Made by a program: the position numbers and the translations under genes
Notes under the pieces: generated by a model
Database searches by the model: none
Told to the model about the DNA's origin: nothing
Seen by the model: only the letters and a program-made list of their open reading frames with translations
Shown: one piece after another, positions 26,832 through 36,692 of the stretch
How the letters are laid out: each line of letters opens with the position of its first letter
How positions within the stretch are numbered: position 1 is the first letter of the stretch
From: Euglena gracilis
Taxonomy: Eukaryota > Euglenida > Euglenophyceae > Euglenales
Assembly (NCBI GenBank): GCA_039621445.1
Contig: CP154955.1
Coordinates: forward strand, 11,272,241-11,336,240
DNA: 64,000 nucleotides
Reading direction: 5' to 3'

Positions 26832-27167
26832 GGTTTTGCGTTTTGCGCAACGTTGCATTCGTTTTGAAACCCAGCGGTGAAACCCACCCTTTTGGCCCTC
26901 TGGTTCCGCGGGGACCCTCCACGGTGGCACGAACATCATTTGCAGTTGTTGGGACCTAGGAAACAGGCCCTTTTGGCGTTTTTAAGCCTGTGCTCCATTT
27001 TGAAAAAGGTTCAAAACCCCGGGTTTGAATGCCGGGAAACGTGAATTTTCCCTAAAAAGGGCCAACACCCCATTCTGTCTCCCTCATTTTTGAAGCTTTG
27101 ATTGTGTTCCCCAGATGGTCCTACACAGGCCAGGTGACTTTTGGCCCGTTTTGTTGCTTTTTTTAGG

Positions 27168-27233
27168 CTCTGCGATCTGTCCGTGAAAATTTGCCTGCTG
27201 AGGTGTCCGCTTCGACACAACAGCCACGCTAAT
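27168..27233 (+). CDS. possible terminal exon inside CAGG-6
   Basis: A TTGCTTTTTTTAG acceptor is followed by ALRSVRENLPAEVSASTQQP, R and TAA. The reading is short but tidy. On the minus strand 27011-27220 is also open (QSLKKATKRAKSHLACVGPS). Confidence 0.3.
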
Positions 27234-27239
27234 TTAGAA

Positions 27240-27490
27240 TTTTAAAAATTGTATTATTATTGTGCCGTGGCGCAATATAACTCGTTATTTTCATTCTATA
27301 TGAGCGTGCCAATTCATGGATGTGCAATGAAAGCACATGTTGACGCATATGTTTGTATTATTGCGCAAGTGCGCAATGATCCCCCCATTTAGAATTACAA
27401 AAAAAAACTAAAAAAATTGCGCCAGAGCGCGGTGTGTTTTAGTTTTTGTAATGAAAAAAATTGTTGCGCCATGGCACAACTGCGCAATGG
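27240..27490. repeat. TTGCGCCATGGCACAA palindrome pair
   Basis: TTGTGCCGTGGCGCAA (27260) and TTGCGCCATGGCACAA (27463) are imperfect palindromes at either end of an A/T-rich block that also contains ATTGCGCAAGTGCGCAAT (27360). They may be the ends of a small element nested in CAGG-6. Confidence 0.5.
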
Positions 27491-27683
27491 AGTTCCCTCG
27501 TTTCATTACCTGGCGCTTTGTGGTCATGCACACTGGTCCCGGGGAGCCCTGTTCGGCCCTGGGAGTAGGGGGAAACTAATTTGGACTGTCCTCAACCTCA
27601 GGCCTCGGTGTTCGAAAAGCGTGTCGGTGCAATTTTGCACTTTCAAAGCTAAGTTCGAGTTTCCTAACCCCCCCCAAAAATAA
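27417..27683 (+). CDS. ORF inside CAGG-6
   Basis: The frame reads MAQLRNGVPSFHYLALCGHA, HWSRGALFGPGSRGKLIWTV, LNLRPRCSKSVSVQFCTFKA and KFEFPNP. Protein-like but unassigned. The minus strand from 27818 is similarly open (KLELSFESAKLHRHAFRTPR). Confidence 0.3.
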   Translation: MRQSAVCFSFCNEKNCCAMAQLRNGVPSFHYLALCGHAHWSRGALFGPGSRGKLIWTVLNLRPRCSKSVSVQFCTFKAKFEFPNPPQK

Positions 27684-27814
27684 GACCCCCCCAAAAATAA
27701 GACCCCCCCTGGAGGTTTCCAGCAACGGACCCAAAAATGAGGCCCGGGCCTTATTTGGGGGGAGGGTAGGCCTGCCTGGGACCTGCCTCAAGAGAAAACC
27801 CCGAGCACCAATTT

Positions 27815-28000
27815 TCATCGGCTTGTCTTTCCCAAAAAGGCCAGGGTCTGCTGTGGTGTGTGCAGACCCGCATCACGAAGTGCGAAGTGACCACTTAGGC
27901 TGGGCGACAAGGAATGCATCCTTATTCCTGAAGCCCAGGCGAGCGCCTCGGCCCAATTGTACTTCAAAAAAATCCTAAGTCCATTCAGACAGAAATCGAC
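27815..28000 (-). CDS. minus-strand open segment inside CAGG-6
   Basis: The frame reads CLNGLRIFLKYNWAEALAWA, SGIRMHSLSPSLSGHFALRD, AGLHTPQQTLAFLGKTSR to a stop. Upstream the same frame runs through the CCGGAATAA repeats, which are unlikely to be coding. No family was recognised. Confidence 0.35.
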   Translation of the reverse strand, partial: VDFCLNGLRIFLKYNWAEALAWASGIRMHSLSPSLSGHFALRDAGLHTPQQTLAFLGKTSR

Positions 28001-28200
28001 CGGAATAAAATCCGGAATAAACCGGAATAACCCGGAATAACCCGGAATAAACCCCCGGAATAAAATTTTCGGCCGACCGGAATATCTCCCTGCCCCTGGT
28101 CGACGTTTGTCAGTCTGGTAATGGCAATTGTGTGATCCATTTTGGAAATGGGTTTCTGTTTTGAAATTTTGGAAGATGAAGTGCTCCATTGTGTGCCAAG

Positions 28201-28353
28201 ATGTTTTTCTACATCAACTTAGTTGTCGCTCTGGCATTAGTTCTGGGAACAGGCAGACCAGAATGGTCCCAGACCGTGCTTTGTCTCGAAGTTTCTGTCA
28301 TTGCAACCTCGGCAATAGAAATTTCAATCTTCGGGTTGCAATCAAGCACTTAG
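28201..28353 (+). CDS. 50-residue ORF with signal-peptide-like start
   Basis: ATG opens MFFYINLVVALALVLGTGRP, then EWSQTVLCLEVSVIATSAIE, ISIFGLQSST and TAG. The N-terminus has a hydrophobic core of about 13 residues as in a secretion signal or membrane anchor; no charged lead is present. Could be an independent small gene or first exon. Unknown. Confidence 0.3.
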   Translation: MFFYINLVVALALVLGTGRPEWSQTVLCLEVSVIATSAIEISIFGLQSST

Positions 28354-28559
28354 GGCTAAATTGGCCTAAAATGGCCTAAAATGGGAAAATTTCTGTTGCA
28401 CATCAATTTTTTTGTGAACAATTGAAGCCATTCAGGTCGTGATTTCGGTTTCTTTTGCTAATGTGGACGGCGAAAAGTGGATTTGGTGGAGGAGCACAGC
28501 CCCACAAAGCCCATTTTTTTATCCCAACTAATAATAGTATCAGTCCCCGAATCCACGGT

Positions 28560-29187
28560 CCCAACCACACACCAATCTTCTTTTGGTAGCAGAATTTTAT
28601 TTATTATTCATTAATAATTTTCAAAATAATGAGATATGGAAATAGAGAAATAGAAATAGAGAAATATTGATATGGAAAAATACATATAATAACCAGAGAA
28701 GGGTAAATATAATAATAAAGATAATAACATAATATGGATTGGTATGGATTTATATGGTAGAACAAATATTTATATATAGCTAATCCTGTTAGTGCGTATC
28801 TTTTAGTTACTGCTTATGAAATTATGCCTGTTAGTGCTTTATTACATTACATTTATTATTTAACATTTGTTATCGCATACATGAGTTGGGTTTAGATCCT
28901 ACTGATGTTATGCCTAGACCAAATGCTGTCCTTTTTATTAATTATTAATTCATATTTTCAAATATAATATTATAATCACCAGAGAAGGATAAATATATAA
29001 ATATAGATAATGTAATAAGATAATTATAAAATAATAATATATAATAGTAGTAGTATTAAACAGTGGAAGGTATGGAAATAGAAAAAGGAAATAGAGAAAT
29101 ATATAATAGCCAGAGTTGGGTTTATTTAGGTCTTTGTGAGATTTTAATCTTCTTTAGGTAGAATTACTATACACTTTTAAAATTATT

Positions 29188-29220
<33 letters not shown>

Positions 29221-29290
29221 ATATATATATATCATATATATATATATATGTTTGTACATTGTTTTTTTTGTTAAATTCTCACTGTTCATA
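28560..29290. other. AT-rich island without G/C runs
   Basis: Base composition shifts abruptly to A/T with words such as GAAATAGAGAAATAT and ACCAGAGAAGG repeated at 28630-28710, 28975-28995 and 29070-29115. An (AT)n tract lies at 29190-29250. ORFs are short. It resembles organellar or intergenic spacer DNA in texture, but no organellar gene could be identified. Confidence 0.7.
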
Positions 29291-29393
29291 ATTCTTATGA
29301 ATTAAGATTTGTTGAGTTTCCCATGTTTTTGATCCAGTGTTCATGAATTTTGCATGCTTCTTTGGATGCATATTTGATTTTACTGAATGAGAG

Positions 29394-30539
29394 CAGGGGG
29401 GGGGGAAATGCAATTTGCATAATTTGCATTTTTTTGCATAATCGGGTTTTTCCGAAATTTGCATTTTTTTGCATTTTTTTGCATTTTTTTTGCATAAAAT
29501 ATTTTGACCCGGAAAAATTTTTTTGTAGTTGGTCGCCATATGTTTGCATTTTTTTGCATTTTCTTTGCATTTTTTGCATTTTTTTTTTTGCATTTTTTGC
29601 ATAAAATATTTTGTCCTGGAAAACTTTTTTGCAGTTGGTCGCCAATGTCACCCCCCCACACCCCCCCCACACCCCCCCCACACCCCCCCACACCCCCCCC
29701 CCACACTTGACCAGTGTGGGTTCGGCACCGGGTGTATTTTGGACCCATTTTGGGACCTATGTTGGCAAATTGGAGGTCCCTCCAAAACCCGCCCAAGACC
29801 ACATTTTTTTCCTCACCGTCCAAATTGCACAATTTTCTCAAAGGTTTGAATGTCGGAGGTTTTTGAAGCAAAAAAATGGTTGAAATACCAAAAATTTGCC
29901 AAGAGAAAAAATGTCAATAAAATTTGAGTGTGCCAAAATTTGGGGCAGTTTTTTTGACTTAGCAGTTTTATCACCACTCCTGAAAACAACTTAAACCTGA
30001 GAATTTTGGAATTTTTTTCATCAAAATGTATGTTTTTTCCGTGAAAAATTGGAGCTCAGATAGACATGTTCCAGGCCCACAGCAACCGATGAGGGGGCCG
30101 GTGGCCTGCGCCCCCCGGGGTGGCGGGGGCGGGGGGGGGCTGGGCCCCCCCCCCCCTCCCACACCCCCCCCCACACCCCCCCACACCCCCCCACACCCCC
30201 CCATACCCCCCCACACCCCCCCCCCCCCCCCACACCCCCCCATACCCCCCCACACCCCCCCACACCCCCCCACACTTGTCTAGTGTAGGAGCCAGTTTTT
30301 GCAATATATGTCCAGGAGGTCTTCTTTGTGAATCATTGACAGGTATACACCGGCATTGTCACATGCCTATGGAATATAGGCAGCAACTCTGTTACATTCC
30401 AGCCTTTTCTCAGGGTTTTCTCAGGGTTTTCTTTGCAAGTTGCATTTTTTTGCATTTTTTTGCATTTTTTTGCATTTTTTTGCATTTTTTTGACTTGCAT
30501 AATTTGAAGGGCCAAGTTGCATTTTCCCCCCCCCCCCCG
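29394..30539. mobile_element. CAGG-5 element, long copy, 7-bp duplication
   Basis: The left end, CAGG plus a G run and AAATGCAATTTGCATAATTT, mirrors the right end with TTGCATAATTTGAAGGGCC, GTTGCATTTT, a C run and CG. ATGAGAG lies on both sides (29387-29393, 30540-30546). Inside are TTTTTTGCAT tracts, two C6ACAC minisatellites (29648-29703, 30155-30270) and the 27-base segment shared with 13350-13721. Open frames exist on both strands at 29710-29880 but none is decisive. Confidence 0.82.
30155..30275. repeat. CCCCCCACAC minisatellite
   Basis: Decamer-like CCCCCCACAC/ATAC units repeat about eleven times, ending CACTTGTCTAGTGTAGG. A sister array at 29648-29703 ends CACTTGACCAGTGTGGG, so the arrays plus their tail word are a direct duplication. 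Confidence 0.8.
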
Positions 30540-30789
30540 ATGAGAGAAGGTTTGCACACGTCATGATTCAGTTTTCAGGACAAAAAAAAGGTGCAAAAAT
30601 ATGATTTTCAGAACCCCCACCTATGGCTTAAAATGGGTTTAAATGGGAAATTTTTGGGCTTAACTATAGGTGCCTGGTTGCAATTTCTGTCTCGTGGTTT
30701 TTCTGGTCTCCGTTGTGTCATTCATTTTGGGCTCCTTTGGGCATACCACTTTTCTGTCATTCCTTGACTCTAAAAATTACAACCAAATA

Positions 30790-30965
30790 ATGACCCCCCC
30801 CCCCCGTTGGCTGTTATCGGGTGATAACCAAGTCCAGCCCGGCAGCCGGTTGGACCCACCCACTCCCTCTGGGCCCCCAGTGGGGGGGGTGGGGGCAGCC
30901 AGCATTTTTTTTCCAGCCAACTGGCTGGACCCCGGGTTTTTCAGAAATTCCCTGCCTCAGACAGT
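30790..30965. repeat. CCAGCCAGC repeat fragment with CAGG-3-type right end
   Basis: GTCCAGCCCGGCAGCCGGTT, CCAGCCAACTGGCTGGACC and the terminus CAGAAATTCCCTG belong to the CAGG-3-related set (compare 35690-35712). A left end is not identifiable. Confidence 0.45.
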
Positions 30966-31066
30966 CCGGAATTTTCTTTTGACAAAAGCTTTAAGTCATT
31001 CACCGCCATATAACTTAATTGGGCTTTGCCTGGTGGGGGTCAAATCATGGGATTGTGTGTTTTGTA

Positions 31067-31441
31067 CAGGGGTTTTCTCAGGCTGGAGGGGACCCCACCC
31101 CCGGGCAAAACTTTTTTTTCCAGCCAGCACCTCCCAGCCAGGCTACGTACCCTCCCCCGGGGTCCGCTGAAATAAAGTTCCGGCCAGCCGGGCTGGACCG
31201 GGCTGGAACGAAAAAAGGTTCAAAAAAATGGCCAAAGGTGACATTTTTGAGTGTTTTGGATCTTCATCTCTTAAATTTGGCGGAACACTGCCAACCCACC
31301 TGGATTTGGGCATTTTGTGGAATTTTTTGGGGTACCCGCCGGGTCCCAGCCACAGCCGCCCCCCGGAACCCACCCCCCAGGTGGGAGGTCCAGCCAGCGC
31401 CTTTTTCCCGCCGGCCCCGGGGACCTTGAGAAACCCCCTAG
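31067..31441. mobile_element. CAGG-3 element
   Basis: CAGGGGTTTTCTCAGGCTGG at the left is partly mirrored by CCTTGAGAAACCCCCTA at the right. Flanks GTTTTGTA and GGTTTGTT match at 6 of 8. Interior shares GGACCCCACCCCCGGGC and CCAGCCAGCACC words with 7260-7431. Non-coding. Confidence 0.55.
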
Positions 31442-31500
31442 GTTTGTTTTTTATGTAAAATTCGCGGAAGGGGGTCAGTATTTGGATTTTTGATCCTATA

Positions 31501-31674
31501 CAGGGGTTTTTTTTGTCTTGGACCCAGGGGAAGGGTGGGTGGGTCTAGCTGAGCCCCCCCCACGATTTTTCTAGCCATCTTCGGGGAAAAGTGAGTGGGT
31601 CCCCTGCCCCCCCACCCCCCAGGGGGTGGGTGGGTGCGTGGGGGGAAGCCCCCTCCCCGTCTTAAAAAACCCTG
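31501..31674. mobile_element. CAGG-2 element without visible duplication
   Basis: CAGGGGTTTTTTTTGTCTTGG at the left mirrors CCGTCTTAAAAAACCCTG at the right. Flanks do not match, so the duplication has decayed or an end was rearranged. 174 bp, G/C-rich interior. Confidence 0.6.
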
Positions 31675-31919
31675 GGGATATTTTTGATTTCTCATCCGAG
31701 GTTCAATGGAGAAGAACCAACCCCCCCATCTTTTGGCCATCGATTGCTTTAACCCCCGTGCAGTGCTCCCCCCGCAGGGGGGGGGGGGTCCAGAGTGGAT
31801 GGGCAGGTTTGTGCTTGGTCAGCCCGGCCCACCAAAGGGCTTGGTCCAGAAAATTTTTCACTTTTTGGCCGGACAGCCTTGCACTTCATCCACCTGCTTA
31901 TTTTCCTCTGCACGAATTT

Positions 31920-32156
31920 CTGCAGTTTTTGCGTCGGGACTTTTGTGCTGCTGGCCGCAACAAGCAGGTCAGCATTTGGTGCTTCAGCTGCGTGCTGCGA
32001 GAGAAGATGCTCGAAATAACTATGAGGAGCACCTGAGGGAGCTGTTCGACAAAGCTTTTGTTCATGGCTTGCCGAAACTGTCTCTTTTTGGATTGGGTTT
32101 TCTGTGTGTGTGTTTGGTTCCACGTGTGCTTTTTTTCAAAAAAGCCATATGTGAGT
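31920..32156 (+). CDS. exon-like helical segment
   Basis: The frame reads QQAGQHLVLQLRAAREDARN, then NYEEHLRELFDKAFVHGLPK and a hydrophobic tail LSLFGLGFLCVCLV. The charged helix is convincing. An acceptor-type TTTCTGCAG ends at 31924. Unknown; possibly a membrane-anchored coiled coil by inference. 32160-32350 holds no clear gene. Confidence 0.35.
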
Positions 32157-32844
32157 AATATAAAAAACACCCCAAAGATGAGTCCGCTCAAGCCATCCAC
32201 CCCTTCGTGACTGGGTGAGTGAGTGGCTGCCAGGATCCCTGAAGTTCCTCCACAAAGCTGTAGTTATGTACTTGAGACTGCAAACAACACACTCTCGTAC
32301 ATACACATTTTTAATGGGCATCTTTCTGACAACAATGTTTTGTCGTTGACACCACGGGTTGATTTAACAGCTGTGTGCCCCCCCCCCCCCGGGGGGGGGC
32401 CCCCCCCTGGGAGGGTTGGGGGCCCAACAGCGCACCCCCTGGGGGGGGGGGGGGTGCATATTCTCCATAGATGAGATTTTTGCCCGGCGAAAGGCCGGGC
32501 CAGACAAAATTTTTAAGTGTTTTCGGCCGATTTTGGCTGGGCTGGGTGGGTGGCTGGGCGGGTGAGTTGGTGATTGACCTCCCCGGCGGAGAGGGGGGGG
32601 GGGGTCGCAGTTGGGTTTGAGTGTGGGTGTTTGGGTTTGGGCCTGGAAAAAAGTGAACACACCCACGTGTCAACACCACACAGAAGATTGTTGTTTCAAA
32701 AGGTTGAATTTTGTTGTTTTGGGCGAACAAGTGCAGTTGATTCTGTTCACCTGGCTCAATCAGTCTATTGTTTAAGGATTCGAAGTACCCCCCCCCCCCC
32801 CGGGTTGGTGGACTGCAGCTGGTCCAAATTTGATTCGCAGAAAT

Positions 32845-33090
32845 CCCAGCAGGGGGAGTCTGCTAGCGGCTAGCTAGCAGACTAATATTTTCCAGTGACC
32901 AATGCAAAAGCACTGGAAAAAAATTTGGACCCCAGAAATTGCAAGAAATTCTGCTTGTTTTTGGGTTCTTTTTGGAACAAAGTGCATTCAAATCCTCGGC
33001 GCACCTTTCCACCTCGGCGCACAGCCGCCGGAGGAATAATTTTTTCCTGGTCGGGGGGGACCTGGACCCCTGGGTCTTCAAGCAATAGCC
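32845..33090. repeat. repeat with GGGTCTTCAAGCAATAGCCTGG end
   Basis: CTGCTAGCGGCTAGCTAGCAG (first 20 bases a near palindrome) begins a block ending GGGTCTTCAAGCAATAGCCT. Related ends: GGGTCTTGAAGCAAAAGCCT at 3730 and GAACCCTAAGCAGAAGCCTG at 36580. A GGCGCACAGCCGCC hairpin lies at 33018. Non-coding. Confidence 0.45.
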
Positions 33091-33659
33091 TGGACTCAAT
33101 GTAATAAATGTGTGAAAGGGTTAACTGGTATCTTTTAACAGTGCTGGTCCGTTGACACACCATGTTGTTGATGCACTCCCGTGTCAACGACATAGTCCCA
33201 GTCCCATTAGTCAGCCTTGGACAAGGGAGGTCGATTTTTTTTAGGAACGTCCCAAAAAAAATAGACCAAATACTTCCCCTTGAGATTTACAGGGATTGCC
33301 CTTGGCAGTTGGAGTTAATATTGCCCCTGTGCCAGTGATCCGGGGTGGGGGGAGAGGGTCGGTCACCTCTCCCCACCCACCACTCCTTCCCATATTTCCA
33401 GGGGGGCCTGTTTTAGGTCAAATTTTTCGGCACCGGAGCTGGTGCCGGCTTCTTTTTAAGGTCGTTTTTTACACCCTCCCCTGAGGGCTCCCCAGAGGGG
33501 GTGCAGGGGGTCAGGTAAAGGATTATGAAAGTGCTGAAAGTGGGGCAGTGTCGACACCCACCCTGGGGGGGTCAGGCTTTGGGGTGGGTCAGGGACGCCC
33601 CCCCCCCCCGGCCAGAAATGGCCATTTTCAAGTTTTCGTTTCATTTCCTGGGTGTGCAG

Positions 33660-34198
33660 CGTCAATTCCCCCCTATGGCGACAAGTGCTCTGCAGGTGCT
33701 CTGGCCAGAAAGGGATCAGAATCTTTTTGACCATCTTTGCCAAACACCCTGGGTAGTTCATATTTGTATGATTTGAGCGTACCAGTTTTTTCCAAACAGC
33801 TCCAAGGTGTCCAGTCATGCTCCCGAGGAATTAATGCTTGACCTGGAGGATGAGGCGTCCATCTGGGGGGGCGAATCTGCCACAATGGAGGGTTTGTTTG
33901 GTGGAGAAACGTCGGGGCAGTATGTTCTCCCCTTGAACAAAGCCCCGTGCAGGTTGTGGTAAAAAAAATAGCAGCTTTGCTGGGTTGGCCCCAATTTCAT
34001 TTCAGCGGACCCCTGGGGATCCACAGAATTGCAGTGAGCTGTTTGCTGGGAGGAAATTGCTATTTTGTCAGGCCCCTGTCAACTTCAAAATTCCGATACA
34101 TTGTCGGAAATGGCCGTCCAAGGACATCAAGTTTTCCTCGGTTTCTGCAATTTTCCCACAATCTTCCCGAAGTCCTCCAAATATCCATCTTTTCTAGA
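33660..34198 (+). CDS. three adjacent exon-like segments
   Basis: Segment 1 (33660-33752) lies between GTGTGCAG and GTAGTT and reads RQFPPMATSALQVLWPERDQ, then NLFDHLCQTPW. Segment 2 (33800-33952) lies between CCAAACAG and GTTGTG and reads SKVSSHAPEELMLDLEDEAS, IWGGESATMEGLFGGETSGQ and YVLPLNKAPC. Segment 3 follows TTTCAG at 34006 and ends at a stop, reading SELFAGRKLLFCQAPVNFKI or, in another phase, HRIAVSCLLGGNCYFVRPLS. Introns of 47 and 53 bases are implied. Phases do not all agree for these readings, so the model is provisional. No family was recognised. Confidence 0.4.
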
Positions 34199-34229
34199 AA
34201 TGCCTGGCGGTGTACGATTGTGTTGGGGT

Positions 34230-34275
34230 TTAATTTAATTTAATTTTAATTTAATTTAATTTAAAATTTAATTTT
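34230..34275. repeat. (TTTAA)n microsatellite
   Basis: About nine TTTAA pentamers with interruptions, forming a self-complementary tract. Confidence 0.85.
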
Positions 34276-34466
34276 GCCAGCGGGGTGGACAGGGTCAAGT
34301 GTTTTAAAGGGTTTCCACAAATGCTGAAGTCAGCCCACTGAAATAAAAAAATTCATCTGAATTTTGGAAAGATTTCCATGGTTGGGATTCTAAAGGCAGG
34401 ATGGATGACAAGGAATGTTTGTGCGCAAACATGTAACAAGTTGCAAAGGCGCCAGGTGCGTGGTGG

Positions 34467-34766
34467 TTGGCAGCTGACCATTGTTTTTTGAGGGTTCTGG
34501 GTGCTCATTTTTCACCCCCCAAGTGTGTGCGGCGCTTGGAGCCCCAGCTCTTGGCTTTGTTGCAAGGTTGTTCTGGAGGTCTCTTAGGCAGTGTCAATGT
34601 TCTTTTTGCGTTTTTTAATTCTAGAGTGCATTTTGTTCGTTATTTTGCTTTGCATATTTTGAATCACCCCAAGCTCTTGAAAAAGAAATCAACAAAGGGA
34701 TTCGATGAACAGTGCTTTGTGGGAACCTCGCTGGTTTTGTGTGCTGGTGGGAACAAGTTTTTCTGA
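34467..34766 (+). CDS. 99-codon ORF, likely two exons
   Basis: The frame reads VLGAHFSPPKCVRRLEPQLL, ALLQGCSGGLLGS and, after TTAATTCTAG (34624), VHFVRYFALHILNHPKLLKK, KSTKGFDEQCFVGTSLVLCA and GGNKFF to TGA. The C-terminal block is strongly protein-like with an acceptor at its start. Function unknown. Confidence 0.45.
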   Translation: MAADHCFLRVLGAHFSPPKCVRRLEPQLLALLQGCSGGLLGSVNVLFAFFNSRVHFVRYFALHILNHPKLLKKKSTKGFDEQCFVGTSLVLCAGGNKFF

Positions 34767-34867
34767 GATAGACCGAAACTAATTTTTGTTGTGGACAATC
34801 TCGCGAAAGTGCATTTGTTGAAATACAGCTTGAGTATTCCCAAATATTTAATTTCCTTCACCCCCTC

Positions 34868-34990
34868 CCCCCAAGTCTCAGGTCTCCAGCCTTCACCATC
34901 CTGATGTTCAGGACAAACTGGTCCGTGCAGTTTTGCTCCATCGCATTCAGGGGGAAATCAAAATCAGTCGGCTGGGAATTTAAGCTGCTC
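34868..34990 (-). CDS. minus-strand exon-like segment
   Basis: After TATTTGAGCAG on the minus strand the frame reads LNSQPTDFDFPLNAMEQNCT, then DQFVLNIRMVKAGDLRLGGR. Mixed, folded-protein composition; ends at TGA in a C/G run. Unknown family. On the plus strand the region is also open but less convincing. Confidence 0.45.
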
Positions 34991-35179
34991 AAATAATGTA
35001 CCCCACCCCACCCGCCACACCTCAGAGAGGGAAATCGAGCAAGGCAGTTCAAATTCTCAAATCAATGCTCAATTTCTGTCCCCCCAAAAAACATTTCTGG
35101 CAAAAGTGGAGCCAAAACTCAAACAGGCCCCCCAAAAGCACATTTTGACTTATTTTCTGCATTTTGATTTGTGGACACC

Positions 35180-35712
35180 AGGGGTCTTTCCCGACCTCCG
35201 GGGGGGGGGGGTCCAGCCAGTGAACACCTCTTTTCGCCCCCAGCCCAGGCTGCAGACCGGGAAATTTCTTAAGCTGGAGGGCACCCTACTCCTGGGGGGG
35301 GGGTCCAGCCAGCCAGCAGCTCAAATCCAGCCAGCTGCCCAAATTCGGGCTGGGAGCCCCCCCTCAGGGGGGGGGGGGGGCTGGGGCCCCGCGGGGGGGG
35401 GGGGGGGGGGGGGTCGGAGGCCGTGCCAGCCGGCCACAGGCTGGCCAGCCAACTGGGCTGCCCACCTCACCTTTCCCAACATTTTCTTCCTCCTCACAGT
35501 TTTCGCCCTCAATGTCCTGTTCCTCCAGCCTAGTTTTAGCATCGAGGAGGCAAAAATGTTTTGGAAAATTTTGTTTTTCATCGACCCAGCCCAGCCCAGC
35601 CCCCTCCAGCCCCGGACTCCCCTTTGCCCCCTGAGTGGTCCAGCCAGTAGCCTTCTGCCAGCCGAAGGCTGGACCCCCCCCCCCTCGGGTCCTCAAAGAA
35701 ATTCCCTGCTGC
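35180..35712. repeat. CCAGCCAGCAGC repeats, copy 2
   Basis: CAGGGGTCTTTCCCGACC (35178) and AATTTCTTAAGCTGGAGGGC (35262) are CAGG-3-like left ends; CAAAGAAATTCCCTG (35712) is a right end. 35265-35600 shares about 350 bp with 12989-13345. A 222-codon plus ORF across it is low-complexity translation, not a gene. Confidence 0.6.
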
Positions 35713-35818
35713 AGACCCTCCCCCGGCCAGTCTTCAGCCATTTTTGGCCTTATGATGATTATGACTGCTTGTGATCCCAGACGAACCGGGGGGGGGGGCA
35801 GTTTCCCCCCCCCCGTTC

Positions 35819-35880
35819 TAAACCCATTCATCCAGAATATCAATTCGCAATGTGGCTGGGTTTTCTGGATAAAATGGGTT
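35819..35880. repeat. AACCCATTCATCCAGAA hairpin
   Basis: AACCCATTCATCCAGAA and TTCTGGATAAAATGGGTT are inverted with few mismatches, separated by about 27 bases. Confidence 0.55.
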
Positions 35881-35897
35881 CAGTTCAGGCAATTGTT

Positions 35898-36225
35898 TAA
35901 GCACTGACCGACCCCCCCCCCCCTGGGGGGTGACTAGTTTTTTCAGAGTGACTGACTGGTTTTTGGCCCGGACCCCCTCCCCCCCCCCTCGGGGGGTCAG
36001 CCAGGAGTGGGCAAAAGTGGCTTGAGTGACCGCGGCGCCAAAGGCGCCGGAAAAATTTTTTGGGCCTAAAATGGTCTAAAGTGACTGGAAAGTGGCCGTT
36101 TTTCTGAGTGGCCGACCCCCCGGGGGGGGGGGGAGTGACTGGCTGGTTTTTTGAAAATGAGTGACTGCTTGGTTTTTAAAAAAGTGGAGTGACCCCCCTC
36201 CCCTCCCCCCTGGGGGTCGGTAAGC
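35898..36225. mobile_element. GACTGACTGG repeat, most complete copy
   Basis: GCACTGACCGACC plus a C run at the left mirrors a G run plus GGTCGGTAAG at the right; CAATTGT occurs just outside both (35882-35888 is seven bases off, 36224-36230), a possible displaced duplication. Internal GACTGACTGGTTTTT words and a GCGGCGCCAAAGGCGCCGG hairpin recur at 15955, 22325, 39190 and 48870. Non-coding. Confidence 0.5.
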
Positions 36226-36692
36226 AATTGTATGGTTCAGTTTCTTGCTTAAATTGATGACCCAGGGGGTCCACGGACAAATTTGAAAAAAGGGACCAGC
36301 CAACCCCCCAAGGGGGAGGGGTCTCTGGGGTCCCCCCTGGCTGGAAAAATATCCTCCGGCGCCAAGGAAACGGTTCCCAATGAGTTCTTTGGTTGATTTT
36401 GTTCCAAAAAAAATCCCAAAAAATGGGCCTTTTCATTTCAGCCAGTTTTGGGATCCAAAACATTTTGGGTGTTTGCGCCGGTCACTGGATAAAAGTTTCC
36501 ACCGCCCTGCTAGTGGGTCTGGGGGTCCACTAGAATTTCTATTAGCCAGTTTGGACCCCCCCCCCCCCGGGTGCTGCGAACCCTAAGCAGAAGCCTGAAC
36601 CACATATGCCCCCCAGGAAAAGAAGCCTGATGGGAGTGGGCCCAGGCGTTGTTTTTTTTGGTACAGTAATTTTTAGGTCATCTCTAATGATG

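Larger units (their letters stand above)
26387..28098. mobile_element. CAGG-6 element, 1.7 kb, 7-bp duplication
   Basis: A perfect 22 bp terminal inverted repeat starts CAGGGGCAGGGAGATATTCC. GTCGACG lies on both sides (26380-26386, 28099-28105). Subterminal CCGGAATAA units repeat at both ends (26413-26460, 27998-28055). The interior holds several open segments but no recognisable transposase. Largest CAGG element here. Confidence 0.88.

Noticed and set aside
28560-29290. Mitochondrial insertion (NUMT) call
   Set aside because: Texture fits, but no organellar gene or conserved motif could be recognised, so only the composition island is reported.
29380-29871. 163-codon minus ORF and competing plus ORFs within CAGG-5
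   Set aside because: Much of each is TTTTTTGCAT or CCCCCCACAC translation; the non-repetitive 50 codons are open on both strands, so no strand could be chosen.
35106-35774. 222-codon plus ORF
   Set aside because: Almost entirely CCAGCCAGC repeats and G/C runs shared with non-coding copies.
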